Below, in pieces: positions 19,915 to 30,257 of a stretch of 64,000 nt of DNA (position 1 is its first letter; each line of letters starts with the position of its first letter). This stretch comes from Rhodococcoides kyotonense. GTDB lineage: Bacteria; Actinomycetota; Actinomycetes; Mycobacteriales; Mycobacteriaceae. The stretch covers positions 127,588-191,587 of the forward strand of contig NZ_LVHI01000037.1 in NCBI RefSeq assembly GCF_001645385.1, in the 5' to 3' direction. Both the position numbers and the translations under genes were made by a program. The notes beneath the pieces were generated by a model, which worked only from the letters and a program-made list of their open reading frames with translations, did no database searches and was not told the DNA's origin.

Positions 19915-22900
19915 ATGAAGTTTCAATTCAAGGTTCAGCCGTATCAGACCATGGCCGTCGACTCAGTGGTCGACGTGTTCGCCGGTCAGCCTAGGAATGA
20001 TGGCGTCTCTTATAGGATCGATCCCGGCTACCGTCGGCGGACAGGTGAGAGGGCCATCTACTCCGATTCGGGCCTGCGGAACGGCGAGATCGCGCTGACA
20101 GCGATCCAGCTGTTGGAGAACATCCATAAGGTGCAGCGTTCACGAAATATTCCGCTGGCGACCAAGGTTACAGACAGCAAAGCGGCACCGGGGGCGCCGA
20201 ATTTGGATGTCGAGATGGAGACCGGTACCGGCAAGACTTACGTCTACATCAAGACAATCATGGAGTTGCATAAACGCTACGGCTGGTCGAAGTACATCAT
20301 CGTCGTTCCGTCGGTCGCAATTCGCGAGGGCGTGAAGAAGTCTTTCGAGATGACGGCCGAGCATTTCCTACAGATGTACGGGACCAAGCCACGCTCGTTC
20401 ATCTACAACTCGTCCCAGCTGCACGAGGTAGAGCGTTTCAGCGCCGACGCCGGTGTACAGGTGATGATCATCAACATTCAGGCGTTCAACTCATCCGGCA
20501 AGGACAACCGCCGCATTTATGACGTACTAGACGACTTCCAGTCCCGCCGCCCGATCGACGTGCTCAAGGCCAATCGACCGATCGTGATCATCGACGAGCC
20601 GCAGAAAATCGGTGCGGACAAGTCATTAGCGTCCTTATCCGAATTCAACGCGTTGATGGTGCTGCGCTACTCGGCCACACATAAGGTCGAGCACACCAAA
20701 ATTTACCGACTCGACGCCCTCGACGCGTATAACCAGAAGCTGGTCAAGAAGATCGCTGTCCGTGGCATCACTGTCAAGGGGTTGGCCGGCTCGACCGCAT
20801 ATTTGTATCTCGATGCCATCGAGATTGCAAAGGGTGCCAAACCCAGGGCCCGGGTCGAGATCGAAGTTCAGACGAAGATCGGCATCAAACGTCAGGTCAA
20901 GCGTCTCAACAAGGGTGACAACTTGCATGAGATCTCTGGCGGTATCGAGGCCTATAGGGGCCTCTTCATCACTGACATCGACGCCAACCGGGACGTGATC
21001 GAACTCAGCAATGGTGACGTCGTCGTCGCCGGCCAGCTCGCTGACAGTGACGTTACCGAGGAAACGAAGCGCCGCATTCAGGTTCGAGAGGTGATCCGCG
21101 CGCACCTAGACAAGGAACGCGAGTTACACGCGCAGGGCATCAAGGTGCTGTCCCTATTCTTCATCGACGCGGTCGCGAAGTATCGAGACTACGACCGCGA
21201 GGACACTCTCGGCGACTACGCCCGCTGTTTTGAGGACGAGTATGCGCTGATCCGCGACGAGGTACTCGGTGAACTCGCTCTCGACGATGCCACCACGGCG
21301 TACCAAGAGTACCTGCGCCGCGATGACGTCCGTGCGGTCCACGAGGGTTATTTCTCGATCGACAAGAAGACCAATCGTCAGATCAACGGCAGGGTCAGCG
21401 GCCGGGGCGATGACAAGGGCGAGTCCACTGACACCGACGCCTACGACCTGATCCTCAAGAACAAGGAACGGCTGCTGTCGCTTGACGAACCGGTGCGTTT
21501 CCTATTCTCTCATTCGGCGTTACGCGAGGGTTGGGACAATCCCAACGTCTTCGTCATGGGTATGCTGAAAAAGAGCGAAAACACTATTTCCCGCCGCCAG
21601 GAAATTGGCCGAGGCCTGCGCCTGGCGGTCGATCAGCACGGCGTACGCATGGACAACCCGGTCATCGTGCACGACATAAACGAGCTGACCGTCGTCACTG
21701 ACGAGTCCTACACCGACTTCGTCACCGGGCTCCAGCAGGAGATCGCACAATCGCTTTCGTCTCGCCCTCGCAAAGCGAACGTCGAATTCTTCTTAGGAAA
21801 AACCATTCAGACTCCAGCGGGAGAGTCCGTGGTCGAGCATGCACTTGCGCAGGAGCTGTACAAATACTTAGAGGAGAACGGCTACCTCAATGCTGACGAC
21901 ACCGTCTCTGACGCTTTTAAGAAAGCAAAAGACGCCGACACACTCGCGGAACCCACCTCGGAGCTACTCAAGCCGCTCATCGTCGCGGCACTCCCGCTCG
22001 TGGACGCACTATATCTGGATGTGACAGTCATCGGAGAGGACAGTCGCAAGCCGAAAAGAATTCCTCTCAACGAAGCCAACTTCGCTAAGAAGGAGTTCCA
22101 GGAACTCTGGAACAGGATCAACCACAAAGCCGTCTACCAGGTCCAGTTCAATTCTAACGAGCTAATCCACAAATGCATTCGGTCACTGGACTCACTTCTC
22201 CACGTCGCCACTATGCAGTAAGTCGTTGAGGCCGGCCAGCAACGCAACGAACTCAAGGTTGGCGACCTCACGAGTGGCGCAGCGTTCGGCGCTTCGCATA
22301 CGACGACGCACACAGAGACCGCTAGCGCAGGCTCCCAGGTAAGATATGACCTTCTCGGGGAGATCACCGAGAAGACACAGCTCACCCGCCGTACTGCGGC
22401 CGCAATCCTTAGAGGGGTTACACCGGCGACATTCGCGAAATTTCGGCTCAACCCGGAGCAGTTCATCACCGAAGCCGCACGGCTCATCAACGAGCAGAAG
22501 GCCACCGTGATCGTCGAGCACCTGACCTACGACTCTCTCCAAGACCGTTTCGACTCGGCAATTTTTACGGAAAACCAAACGAAGCAAGACTTCGCGCAAG
22601 CCGGCGAGGAGTTGAAGAAGCACGTTTACGACTATGTTGTCACGGACTCCAAAATAGAACGCGACTTTGTGACTGAGATCGAGACTAGCAACGAGGTCGA
22701 GGTCTATGCGAAACTACCGCGGGGTTTCTCCATCCCAACGCCGGTCGGAGATTACAACCCAGACTGGGCGATCGCCTTCACCGAGGGCAGCGTCAAACAT
22801 GTGTACTTCGTAGCCGAGACAAAGGGTTCACTATCAAGCCTGCAGCTCAAAGGGATAGAGAACGCCAAGATCGAATGTGCACGTAAGTTCTTCGCCACTA

Positions 22901-22980
22901 TCAGAGAGAAGAATGGCCAGGACGTCGCTTACGATGTCGTCACCAACTACAGCGAATTGATGCAGCTTGTGAAGAAATAG
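19915..22980 (+). pseudogene. res: Type III restriction enzyme Res subunit, interrupted by an in-frame TAA
   Basis: The frame 19915-22221 encodes 768 aa with Walker A ETGTGKTYVYI (about 103), IIDEPQKIG (about 226), LRYSATHK and the motif VI-like SRRQEIGRGLR (about 560). TAA occurs at 22219-22221. The same frame then stays open from 22222 to 22980 and encodes the rest of the family's usual C-terminus: YDLLGEITEKTQLTRR, EQKATVIVEHLTYD and the nuclease YNPDWAIAF with YFVAETKG (PD-(D/E)XK). Family alignment from memory places a Tyr where the stop sits (the IYFKVE-like segment), so a one-base TAC/TAT to TAA change is likely. GTG 22507 could restart but has only a weak ribosome binding site. As read, the helicase is separated from its nuclease. 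Confidence 0.85.
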
Positions 22981-23684
22981 CCGAGGTGAATGGCCGCCCT
23001 CTCCTTGTGTATTGAGGCGGCCTCTCCTCGCTGGCCGCCGGGGCGTATCTGAACCCTATAGTCGCGACGGATTGAGCAGCGGTCTGCAGGCCGAGGCAGA
23101 ATGTCCAAACGCACCCGGTTCGGTTGGGCGACAAAGTAACTCGATTGACTTTGACGTGGGTAGCAAGCGGCGGAGACATGCAAGATGCTCATGACAGTTT
23201 CGACCGAACAAATGCCGGCCGTGTATCGTCAGAACCGACTATCCGGTATAGACGGGTGAGTAGCGCATGAACTATTTCGAGAACTGAGGGATGCCGTTCG
23301 CCGTGCTAGGGCCAAAAGCCGCTCGCCCGAGTAGACAGTTAGCGTGAACAGCCAAGGTGCTATTCGAGACGTTCTTGGGGATCTCGCATGACACGGTGGA
23401 GTCGCGAACACGCAGGTCCTCGCGCTCGATCTGGCGGTCGCACAACTTGCTGGACCGACAGTGGGCGCCCCGACCCCCTCTACTGGCAGGTCCCCGATAG
23501 TCGGACCACCTCGTTCTAGAGCCACGGTGTGATTGGTTTCAGTCGATCTCGAAACCCTCGACCGGTTGGTGGTTGTGGGCGCATTGCGCAGCGTACGCCC
23601 CCGCAAGCGGGAGGGACCCACGCGCCGGTGTGAGGTAGCCGAGCGACGAGTGGCGATGCCGATTGCCCAAGGTCGCCTTTTAGT
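22981..23684. other. 704-bp stretch without recognisable gene
   Basis: This lies between res and the ISL3 element. Several ORFs of 60-160 codons on both strands lack plausible domains and consistent codon use. It may be residue of earlier insertions; I see no inverted repeats, tRNA or terminator that I could defend. Confidence 0.4.
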
Positions 23685-23709
23685 GGCTCTTCCGGTTTTA
23701 GAGTGCACC
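23685..23709. repeat. ISL3 left terminal inverted repeat
   Basis: Begins GGCTCTTCCGG. It pairs with 25130-25154 over the 10 bases GCTCTTCCGG and again at GTGCA. Confidence 0.7.
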
Positions 23710-24972
23710 GAGTGCTCGGGTGAGGTTGCCGCAGTGCAGCAGTGATCGGATGCGGTAGTGGGTGAGGTTCCGGAATCCGAGGCAGTTGCGGCGTAATGCT
23801 TCTAGCCGGCCGTTGATCGCTTCGGTCGGCCCGTTCGACGCACGGTGGGTGAAGTACGCCAGGATGTCCGCGCGCCGTCTGTGCAGCGTGCGGCCGAGCT
23901 GGGCGAGCTCCTCGAGGCCGTCCGGGACGCCGATGCGGATCGTGTCGATCAATCGAGTCAGAATTCGGTATCCCCGTTTCGGGTCGGGTTGCCCGTACGC
24001 AGAAATCGACCGCTGATACACCGACCACGTCACCTCCACCGGAATATGGTTCGGATCGGCGAATGTTGCTAACAGACGGGCAGTTTGGCGCTCGGACAGC
24101 AGCGAATGCCGTGTCCGCAGGATACGCCGGGTGCGGTAGAGCGGGTCCCCTGTGCGGCCGCGGTGCCCGCACGTGTCCTGCTGCACCCGCTGGCGGCACA
24201 GGTCGAGCTTCGTCCCGGCGAGTGCGACGACGTGAAACGGGTCCATCACCGCGATCGCGTCCGGAACTGCGGTGAGAGCGGCAGTCTTGTACCCGCCGAA
24301 CCCATCCATCGCCACTACTTTCACCCCGGTCCGGAACGCAGGAGTGCGCTGTCGAGCCACCCGGTGAGCGCGGCAGCAGCCCGGCCGGGCACCAGGTCCA
24401 GCAACCGCGCAGGCCCGGATCCCTCCACGACTGGAGTCAGGTCCACGATCACGGTGACGAACCCGTCGCCGGCCGCGCGGCGAGTGTGCGCCCACCGGTG
24501 CTCATCGACCCCGATCACCCGCACGTCATCGAAGCGAGCGGTGTCCGCGGCGACGAGTGCGGTGGTGGCATCGATTGCGATCGTTGACGGTGTCCCACGA
24601 CAGACCCAGTTCACGGGCGATCGCAGCGACGGTGGTGTGGTCCGACATCAGCCTACGCATGACGTACTTCGCGCAACGGCGAGTTGTGGACCATCCTGGC
24701 CGAGCGAGGCGATCGGTGTTGTGACAGAACACTTCCCGTATGCACGAGGCGTCGGTGCACAGGTAGCGGGGGACGCGCACCCGCAACTGTAGTGGGTGCC
24801 CGGCGACGGGCACGTCGACGACTCTGCGTTCGATACGGTCCCGGTACCTCCCGGCGGTGCCGCACCCAGGGCACCGATCCGGTCCAGAGGTGATGAGCTC
24901 GCAGAACACGACGGTGGTGTCGCCGTCGATCGCCGCGTCGCCGATCGTGACACCCAATTCGACGGTGCGCAT
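23698..24972 (-). pseudogene. ISL3-family transposase with two frameshifts
   Basis: Three minus-strand segments in different frames reconstruct one ISL3 transposase. The first, 24972 to about 24582, carries the N-terminal zinc-finger region (RCPGCGTAGRYRDR, RRVVDVPVAG) and an HTH (ELGLSWDTVN). The second, to about 24347, has the DDE start VRVIGVDEHRWAHTRR. The third, to 23698, has VVAMDGFGGYKTA, VMDPFHVVALAG and the C-terminal ASNGPTEAINGRLEALRRNC. One frame change lies just after SWDTVN near 24580, the other near 24347 before TPAFRTGVK. No functional transposase is expected unless frameshifting occurs. Confidence 0.85.
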
Positions 24973-25129
24973 GATCGTGTCTGCAACGACAGAGCCGACG
25001 ATGACAGTATTCTCGGACGCAGGGCTCCCCGGTGATCGAAGGTGTTCGTGTAGGAACCTTCATCTTCGGACTCCGGGGGCCCGCTTCAGCACAACGACAC
25101 GCCACCCAACGGGGCCTACCGCGCCCTCA

Positions 25130-25154
25130 CTTGCACGTCATCTCCGGAAGAGCT
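25130..25154. repeat. ISL3 right terminal inverted repeat
   Basis: Ends CCGGAAGAGCT. The reverse complement aligns with the left end as described there. Confidence 0.7.
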
Positions 25155-25413
25155 GGTTACCTCACGACCGCGGCGTACGCTGACCGTCTGCGGCCGTGAA
25201 CCAAGGGGCTTGCCACATCGGCTTCGAGCGGAATCGGTTGCTGTGAGATCCGACAGCCAGTCCAGCACCGGTGGGTATGCGAGGCAGCGCGTTGCAATGC
25301 GCTAAGACCTATTTCATCCATACGTGAGTCGTGCCGGTGTGTCGCACCGCGTGGTCAGTTTCCCGTGACTAGAATCGCCTAGCCCAGAGTTACGTCGCAG
25401 TCAGGAGAGCGCA

Positions 25414-28161
25414 GTGGACTTCGAGTATCCCGACGTTGTTGATTTAACAGCTCGACTTTCTGCTGTAGCGCAGCAAGACGATCAAAAACTAGTCATCATC
25501 TTAGGGTCTGGACTGAGTGTAGAATTCATGCCCGGAGTCGAGGACCTAACTCTCCGGTTTCGTAACATGCTGTCTACCGCAGGTCGCGCTAGATTCGACG
25601 AGCGAGTAACGCCTCTAATAGGCACAGGCCTGGGGTACCAGAATGCCGCCGCAATTCTCAAAAACCAAATGGGCGACAAGGCGGTGCAGCGGGTAATTCG
25701 AGAGTCGGTGCTTGATTGTTGTACGTCGATCTCGCGCGAAGAAAAGTCCAGGGCGATTAACGACATCGGGTTCGCTAAATTGATCGAGCGGGACCATGAT
25801 TGGAAAATTCCGCAGGCTACTGCAAGGTTTGCTGAATTTTATGCCGGGCTTCCCGATCTCGTAAGAGGCCCGATTGTGACTACCAATTTCGATCCGTTTA
25901 TCGAAATCGCGCTGCGTCAGATTGGGGTATCTGCGGAAGCCGTTCCCATATCCTTCGACACGGTGCCGAATGCTGAGCAGCTCTCAGAAAAGACCGCATG
26001 TCAAATCTTGCATATTCATGGATTCTGGCGTTCAAACGTCTCGCTTAACACTATTTCGCAATTAACCCGAGCGCGGCCGGCCGTTTCACGCTTGGTGCGG
26101 AACATGTTTCAGAACGCTCTGATTCTGGCGGTGGGTTATGGAGGTTGGCGCGACGCGTTCATGTCTTCGCTGGAGGAATGCATCAAAGAGGACGACCTTT
26201 ACGATAGCGAGCTATGCTGGGCCGCTTACGATGCAGATCCGACAAAGTCTCTTGACAATGAGATTCTAGGTTCGTTAGATGGTCGTTCTGGATTCACACT
26301 ATACGTTGGAATAGATGCGCTAGAGCTGTTTAGTGGTGCGATTGCAGACAGTGGAACCAATGGCGAACCTCTTGTCGGTCCGCCAGGGTACTTTCGACTC
26401 CCCGTTAAAATCGATGGGAACGCCGATGACAATAGACTGACGTTTGCAGACGGTGGTCAACCGCAGTGGAAAGACGCCGTATTCGAAGAATGGCCATTGC
26501 TCGAAAGTGGCCAAGAATTACTTGGTGAGCTTCGTAAAGTATTAGAATCTGGTGGTGGTGGGGGCGCGGTTGCGATTGGACCAATGGGAGAGGGAAAGTC
26601 AATTGCGCTGAAACAAGTTGCGCTGCAAGCGGCTTCATTGTTTGAAGAAGAATGGACATTTTTTTGGCGGGAGGCTGGTGCGCCTCAACTCACTGCTGAA
26701 TGGATTTCTGAGGCGAGGCAAAGGTACGGCAAGATATGTCTCTGCGTTGACGATGCGGATTTGGTCGCCGACAGTATCGGCTCTTCGCGCAGAGCCTGGG
26801 CTGGTACAGGGAGTGGTGTCGCGTTCTTGTTAGCGAGTCAAGATAGGCTTTGGTGGCCCAGAGCCGCATCCGTCCACACCGAGCTTGAGGTGGTCATATT
26901 CCATGGTCTGAAAGATTCCGATGCGCATGCGATTGCGTCGTCCTGGGTAGAAAAAGGGTTACTTGGCCAGATTGAGGAAGACGCGAAGAATCAAGTGGTG
27001 AGTCGGTACTCGACGCGTTTGCAAGCGTCCGCCTCAAGTTTAGACGGTGTCGCAGACGACACTCTCATGGGTGCGGTCTTGGACGTGCGTTTTACTCAGG
27101 GTCTCCGAGAGCGAATAGTCGATCTGGTCGACAAATTAATGCGAATTCCTGCGTCGAACGAGGTGGACGTTACGATTGCTGATGTATTCGGGGCGATTTG
27201 CTTGATGCAGGACATGTTCGATCGCAATGGCAACCTCTCGCGCGGATTGTCGCGTGCTGTGATCAATAAAATGATCCCGTCGGAAGACCTACTGTTTGAT
27301 GCAAAAATCCTCAAAATTCTCGGTCGTGAAGCGCTTATTTCGCTGGCGGGAAATCGCGTTTATGCGAGACACCAGTCGATTGCACGAGTAGTCGTGGAAG
27401 ATTTGCGAACGCGCCTGCGAATGTCGCACATATGTATGGTTGTGGCTAAAGCGGGAGCGGCGTGCAAACGCGATCGCGAAGTAAATCTTGATGAGTACCG
27501 TGACGCTTTCTTGATCGGGAAACTGCTGAAAGACGAGGCGGAGATTCGAGCGGCGGCTACCGGAGCTGTAGCTGGTTATCCTGCCTTATTGCAAGCTCGC
27601 ATAAACTACGCATCGCAAACGCGTGCCTTCGCCGCAGCGGGATCCTTTGAGAACTTCGGCACTCTTGCCCAGAATCTAGACTCTTTTGATGACACTAGTA
27701 GTGTTCTGCGTATTTTCTTGAACGAGTATTCGCAGTTGGCAAGGAGGAATGATGAACCGCAGTTGGGGTTAGGGCTTTCGCTTCTCAGTTTGCTCGATGG
27801 GTTCCCGTACGAGCTAGAGTCGGAGCAAGCGGCCTACGGACTAAAAAGCTTAATAGATTGTTCACTTGCAATTCGAAAGCAGGCAGGTGGCATCGCAAAG
27901 GAACTGCCTGAAGTCGGCTTTAGCCTCCTGGTACACGTCAGAGGTCTAGCAGCCGCCAAAGTTCATATTCGAGTTGCCGATCTAGATTCGGCTATTCTGC
28001 AGTCGTGGATGGATTGCGAAATGAATAGATGTGTTCAATACTTACAGGCAAATGCTGCTAGCTTTGCGAATGAGGCTAGGATGCGGCTGAACTCTAGCCA
28101 ACTGCCCAGGTCTGGCACTGCCCTACTGGGTTTGAAACGCTTGGAATCAAATGTAGCGTAG
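25414..28161 (+). CDS. SIR2-domain protein with STAND-like P-loop NTPase (candidate antiphage NADase)
   Basis: The protein has 915 aa and starts at GTG 25414, with AGGAG at 25403-25407. The N-terminal SIR2-like fold shows LVIILGSGLSVEF (about residues 27-39), VTTNFDPFIEI (about 155) and LHIHGFWRS (about 198), the NAD-binding and catalytic motifs of defence-associated sirtuins. A P-loop follows, GPMGEGKS (about 389), with Walker B-like CVDDADLV (about 445). The remainder is helical, presumably sensor-like. The layout resembles SIR2-STAND (Avs5-like) proteins, which deplete NAD+ upon phage sensing. The gene is monocistronic and more AT-rich than its neighbours, suggesting recent acquisition. 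The specific family assignment is inference. Confidence 0.8.
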   Translation: MDFEYPDVVDLTARLSAVAQQDDQKLVIILGSGLSVEFMPGVEDLTLRFRNMLSTAGRARFDERVTPLIGTGLGYQNAAAILKNQMGDKAVQRVIRESVLDCCTSISREEKSRAINDIGFAKLIERDHDWKIPQATARFAEFYAGLPDLVRGPIVTTNFDPFIEIALRQIGVSAEAVPISFDTVPNAEQLSEKTACQILHIHGFWRSNVSLNTISQLTRARPAVSRLVRNMFQNALILAVGYGGWRDAFMSSLEECIKEDDLYDSELCWAAYDADPTKSLDNEILGSLDGRSGFTLYVGIDALELFSGAIADSGTNGEPLVGPPGYFRLPVKIDGNADDNRLTFADGGQPQWKDAVFEEWPLLESGQELLGELRKVLESGGGGGAVAIGPMGEGKSIALKQVALQAASLFEEEWTFFWREAGAPQLTAEWISEARQRYGKICLCVDDADLVADSIGSSRRAWAGTGSGVAFLLASQDRLWWPRAASVHTELEVVIFHGLKDSDAHAIASSWVEKGLLGQIEEDAKNQVVSRYSTRLQASASSLDGVADDTLMGAVLDVRFTQGLRERIVDLVDKLMRIPASNEVDVTIADVFGAICLMQDMFDRNGNLSRGLSRAVINKMIPSEDLLFDAKILKILGREALISLAGNRVYARHQSIARVVVEDLRTRLRMSHICMVVAKAGAACKRDREVNLDEYRDAFLIGKLLKDEAEIRAAATGAVAGYPALLQARINYASQTRAFAAAGSFENFGTLAQNLDSFDDTSSVLRIFLNEYSQLARRNDEPQLGLGLSLLSLLDGFPYELESEQAAYGLKSLIDCSLAIRKQAGGIAKELPEVGFSLLVHVRGLAAAKVHIRVADLDSAILQSWMDCEMNRCVQYLQANAASFANEARMRLNSSQLPRSGTALLGLKRLESNVA

Positions 28162-28369
28162 GCCAGAGCCTGGAAATCGAGTTGGGCTGTGCTGCGGGCG
28201 ACGGCGACGGTTAGTTGCACATCTGCGGACGCTGTGAAGGGATTCTAAGTGTGACCTGGTGTGCTATTATTTGATATTCCAGGCGCACTTTTCGAGTGAC
28301 CGTGAGGAGTTGGCAAGGTCCGTTCGGTGGCCAAGATCAAGTTGTCGAAGCGGCGCAACTGTTAAATGA

Positions 28370-29314
28370 CTAGAAGTTGTGCACCCAGAACCCCCACCTC
28401 GGATCACCCATCTTAATTCTCGCCCTGGCCAACTTCCACGACCCATATTTGTGGTAGTCGAAGTCCCAGGCGTCGGAGAGCTTGTGGTTCACACATCCCC
28501 AGAGTCCCCATTTAACGTCGGCGAGGAAGCTGCACACCTGGACCCGTGAGACCATGGACCACTCCGCCCGGCCGAAGAACTCCTCGATCAACTCCATGAT
28601 CTGCTGCTCGCCGTAGAACATCTCGGTGACCAAGACGGCCAGCTCGTAGGCCCGGTCATTGTTCGACGCGAACTCGTAGTCCACCAACTTCATCGGAATG
28701 CCGTCACCGATGAGAATGTTCCCGGGCATCGGGTCGTTATGGCACGCAACCAGATCCAAGCCGCCCGCCAACATCGCCGCCTTGACCTGCCGGTACTCGG
28801 TCAGAATCACTTCGGCATCGCGCGGGAGTCGCACACCCAGCTCGGCGACCTGCTCAAGATGCTCGTCGATCATGTCGAAGATCGTCTTCGTCACGCTCAG
28901 CTTGCTGCCCGAATGCAACGTCCGATACACATCGATCATCCCCAGAGGAATCTCCGGCCGCTTCAGGTCACCGTTCGTGCAGGCCCGATAGCCTTCCAGG
29001 AACTCGATCACCTCGACACCGGTGACCGGATCGAACAGCACCACCTCCGGACCGATACCCAGAGCACCGGCGCGTCGGGCAGCCTCGTTCGCGAGCGAAC
29101 GGTCGATGAACGAATCCGTCCCGCTACCCGGCAGTTTCATGAAGTAACGCTTCGATTTCCCCTCGACGGTGATGCGCCAGTTGCTGTTCATCAGCCCACC
29201 GGGCACGGGGGAGTAGGTCATACCCAAGCCTTCCCACTCAGGAATGGACGCCAGAGCCTTCTCGACCTGCCGCTCGGCTTCGGTGCGGGCGGATCCGATC
29301 GCGATGTCGTTCAT
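28370..29314 (-). CDS. Choline/ethanolamine kinase-like phosphotransferase (APH fold)
   Basis: The protein has 314 aa and starts at ATG 29314, just after the upstream gene's stop (29322); the longer in-frame extension overlaps that gene. The kinase motifs are VACHNDPMPGNILI (catalytic HND with metal-binding Asn) and LVDYEFASNNDRAYELA, characteristic of the choline kinase/APH family. An N-terminal PGGLMNSNWRI with YFMKLPG forms the nucleotide-binding part. It is the last gene of a minus-strand operon with a second kinase of the same fold, an amidase, an M20 hydrolase and a symporter. The substrate is probably an amino alcohol or related small hydroxylated amine, by context only. Confidence 0.8.
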   Translation of the reverse strand: MNDIAIGSARTEAERQVEKALASIPEWEGLGMTYSPVPGGLMNSNWRITVEGKSKRYFMKLPGSGTDSFIDRSLANEAARRAGALGIGPEVVLFDPVTGVEVIEFLEGYRACTNGDLKRPEIPLGMIDVYRTLHSGSKLSVTKTIFDMIDEHLEQVAELGVRLPRDAEVILTEYRQVKAAMLAGGLDLVACHNDPMPGNILIGDGIPMKLVDYEFASNNDRAYELAVLVTEMFYGEQQIMELIEEFFGRAEWSMVSRVQVCSFLADVKWGLWGCVNHKLSDAWDFDYHKYGSWKLARARIKMGDPRWGFWVHNF

Positions 29315-29321
29315 GGTCACC

Positions 29322-30257
29322 TCAGATGTTTCGGATACGGTCGTCGAAATGCGGATCGCGCAGGCCCGCTCGCGCGCGGAGGAACTGCCAGTCGGAGAAC
29401 TTCGAATACTCATGCGTGCCGGGGCGAACGGCGTCGGCGTACAGGCCGATCAGCGCCCAGCGCAGCGAGTCGGCGATGCCGTAAATGCGGGCGCGGTCGA
29501 ACAGCGCACTGTCGAACGACCCCCACGCCATCTCGAACACCTCGCGCGCATCGGAGTCGAACGGCCGGAGCTCCGCCAACAACACACCGATGTCCTGCAG
29601 CGGATCCATCAAAGCCGCGACATCCCAGTCGACCAACTTGAAGCTGCCGTCGTCCAGTACCAGCACGTTCGACACGTTGCCGTCGCCGTGGCAGGGGACG
29701 AGGTCGTAGCCGGCTGCCTCGATGCGCGCCTGGGCGGGCGCGAGAGTGCGCGTCATCCAGACGAAGTCGGCAGGCAACACGCCACCGACCTGGGCGATCA
29801 ACGCGCGGATCGCGGCGATGTCGTCGAACACCGATGCCCGACGCGTCACACCGCCCAAACCGTGCACGGACTTGCGCAGCGCAACGAGTTTCTCGACGAC
29901 CGCATCGTCGTCGAACAGATCGAGCGTTGCGGTCGAGGAGGCACCGGTGAAGTCCTCCATGACCAGCACGCCCGACTCGGCGTCAGAGATGAAGACCGTC
30001 GGCCCGATGCCGGCGTCGCCGGCTGCGGTAGCGGCTGCGAACGACGATACGAGGTCGACGTAGTCCCGCGCATGCGGCTCCATGACCTTCACGAACGCCG
30101 CAGAACCGGCGGAGGCGTTGGGCACGGTGGACCGCGCCGAGTACCGCTCGGAATCAGCACCCCACCAGCTCGGGCTTGCCATCGTTGTCGCGGGATCGAG
30201 CGACACGTCGGCGGCATTCCAGATACCCAACTGGCTCAGAGTCTCTCGTACTGTCAT
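29322..30257 (-). CDS. Second choline-kinase-like phosphotransferase (APH fold)
   Basis: The protein has 311 aa; its ATG overlaps the amidase stop (ATGA at 30257-30254). The motifs are VPCHGDGNVSNVLVL (catalytic HGD and Asn) and FKLVDWDVAALMDPLQD (metal-binding Asp), plus a nucleotide-site AFVKVMEPHARDYV. The pair of adjacent APH-fold proteins share only moderate similarity by eye, so they are either paralogues for different substrates or subunits. The C-termini are alike: a KFSDWQFLRARAGLRDPHF end in this one and KLARARIKMGDPRWGF in its neighbour. Confidence 0.8.
   Translation of the reverse strand: MTVRETLSQLGIWNAADVSLDPATTMASPSWWGADSERYSARSTVPNASAGSAAFVKVMEPHARDYVDLVSSFAAATAAGDAGIGPTVFISDAESGVLVMEDFTGASSTATLDLFDDDAVVEKLVALRKSVHGLGGVTRRASVFDDIAAIRALIAQVGGVLPADFVWMTRTLAPAQARIEAAGYDLVPCHGDGNVSNVLVLDDGSFKLVDWDVAALMDPLQDIGVLLAELRPFDSDAREVFEMAWGSFDSALFDRARIYGIADSLRWALIGLYADAVRPGTHEYSKFSDWQFLRARAGLRDPHFDDRIRNI

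Larger units (their letters stand above)
23685..25154 (-). mobile_element. Decayed ISL3-family insertion sequence
   Basis: The ends form an imperfect inverted repeat. The left end at 23685 begins GGCTCTTCCGG. The right end, read inward from 25154, begins AGCTCTTCCGG, and both then share GTGCA after a similar spacing. GGCTCTTCCGG-type tips are characteristic of ISL3 elements. The interior is one transposase on the minus strand, broken by frameshifts. The 8 bases outside each end (CTTTTAGT and GGTTACCT) do not match, so no target duplication survives. Confidence 0.75.

Noticed and set aside
23229..23708. 159-codon minus-strand ORF before the IS
   Set aside because: Thr/Arg/Ser-rich shadow-like sequence with no recognisable motif.
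23677..25162. 8-bp target duplication around the ISL3 element
   Set aside because: The flanks read CTTTTAGT and GGTTACCT, which do not match.
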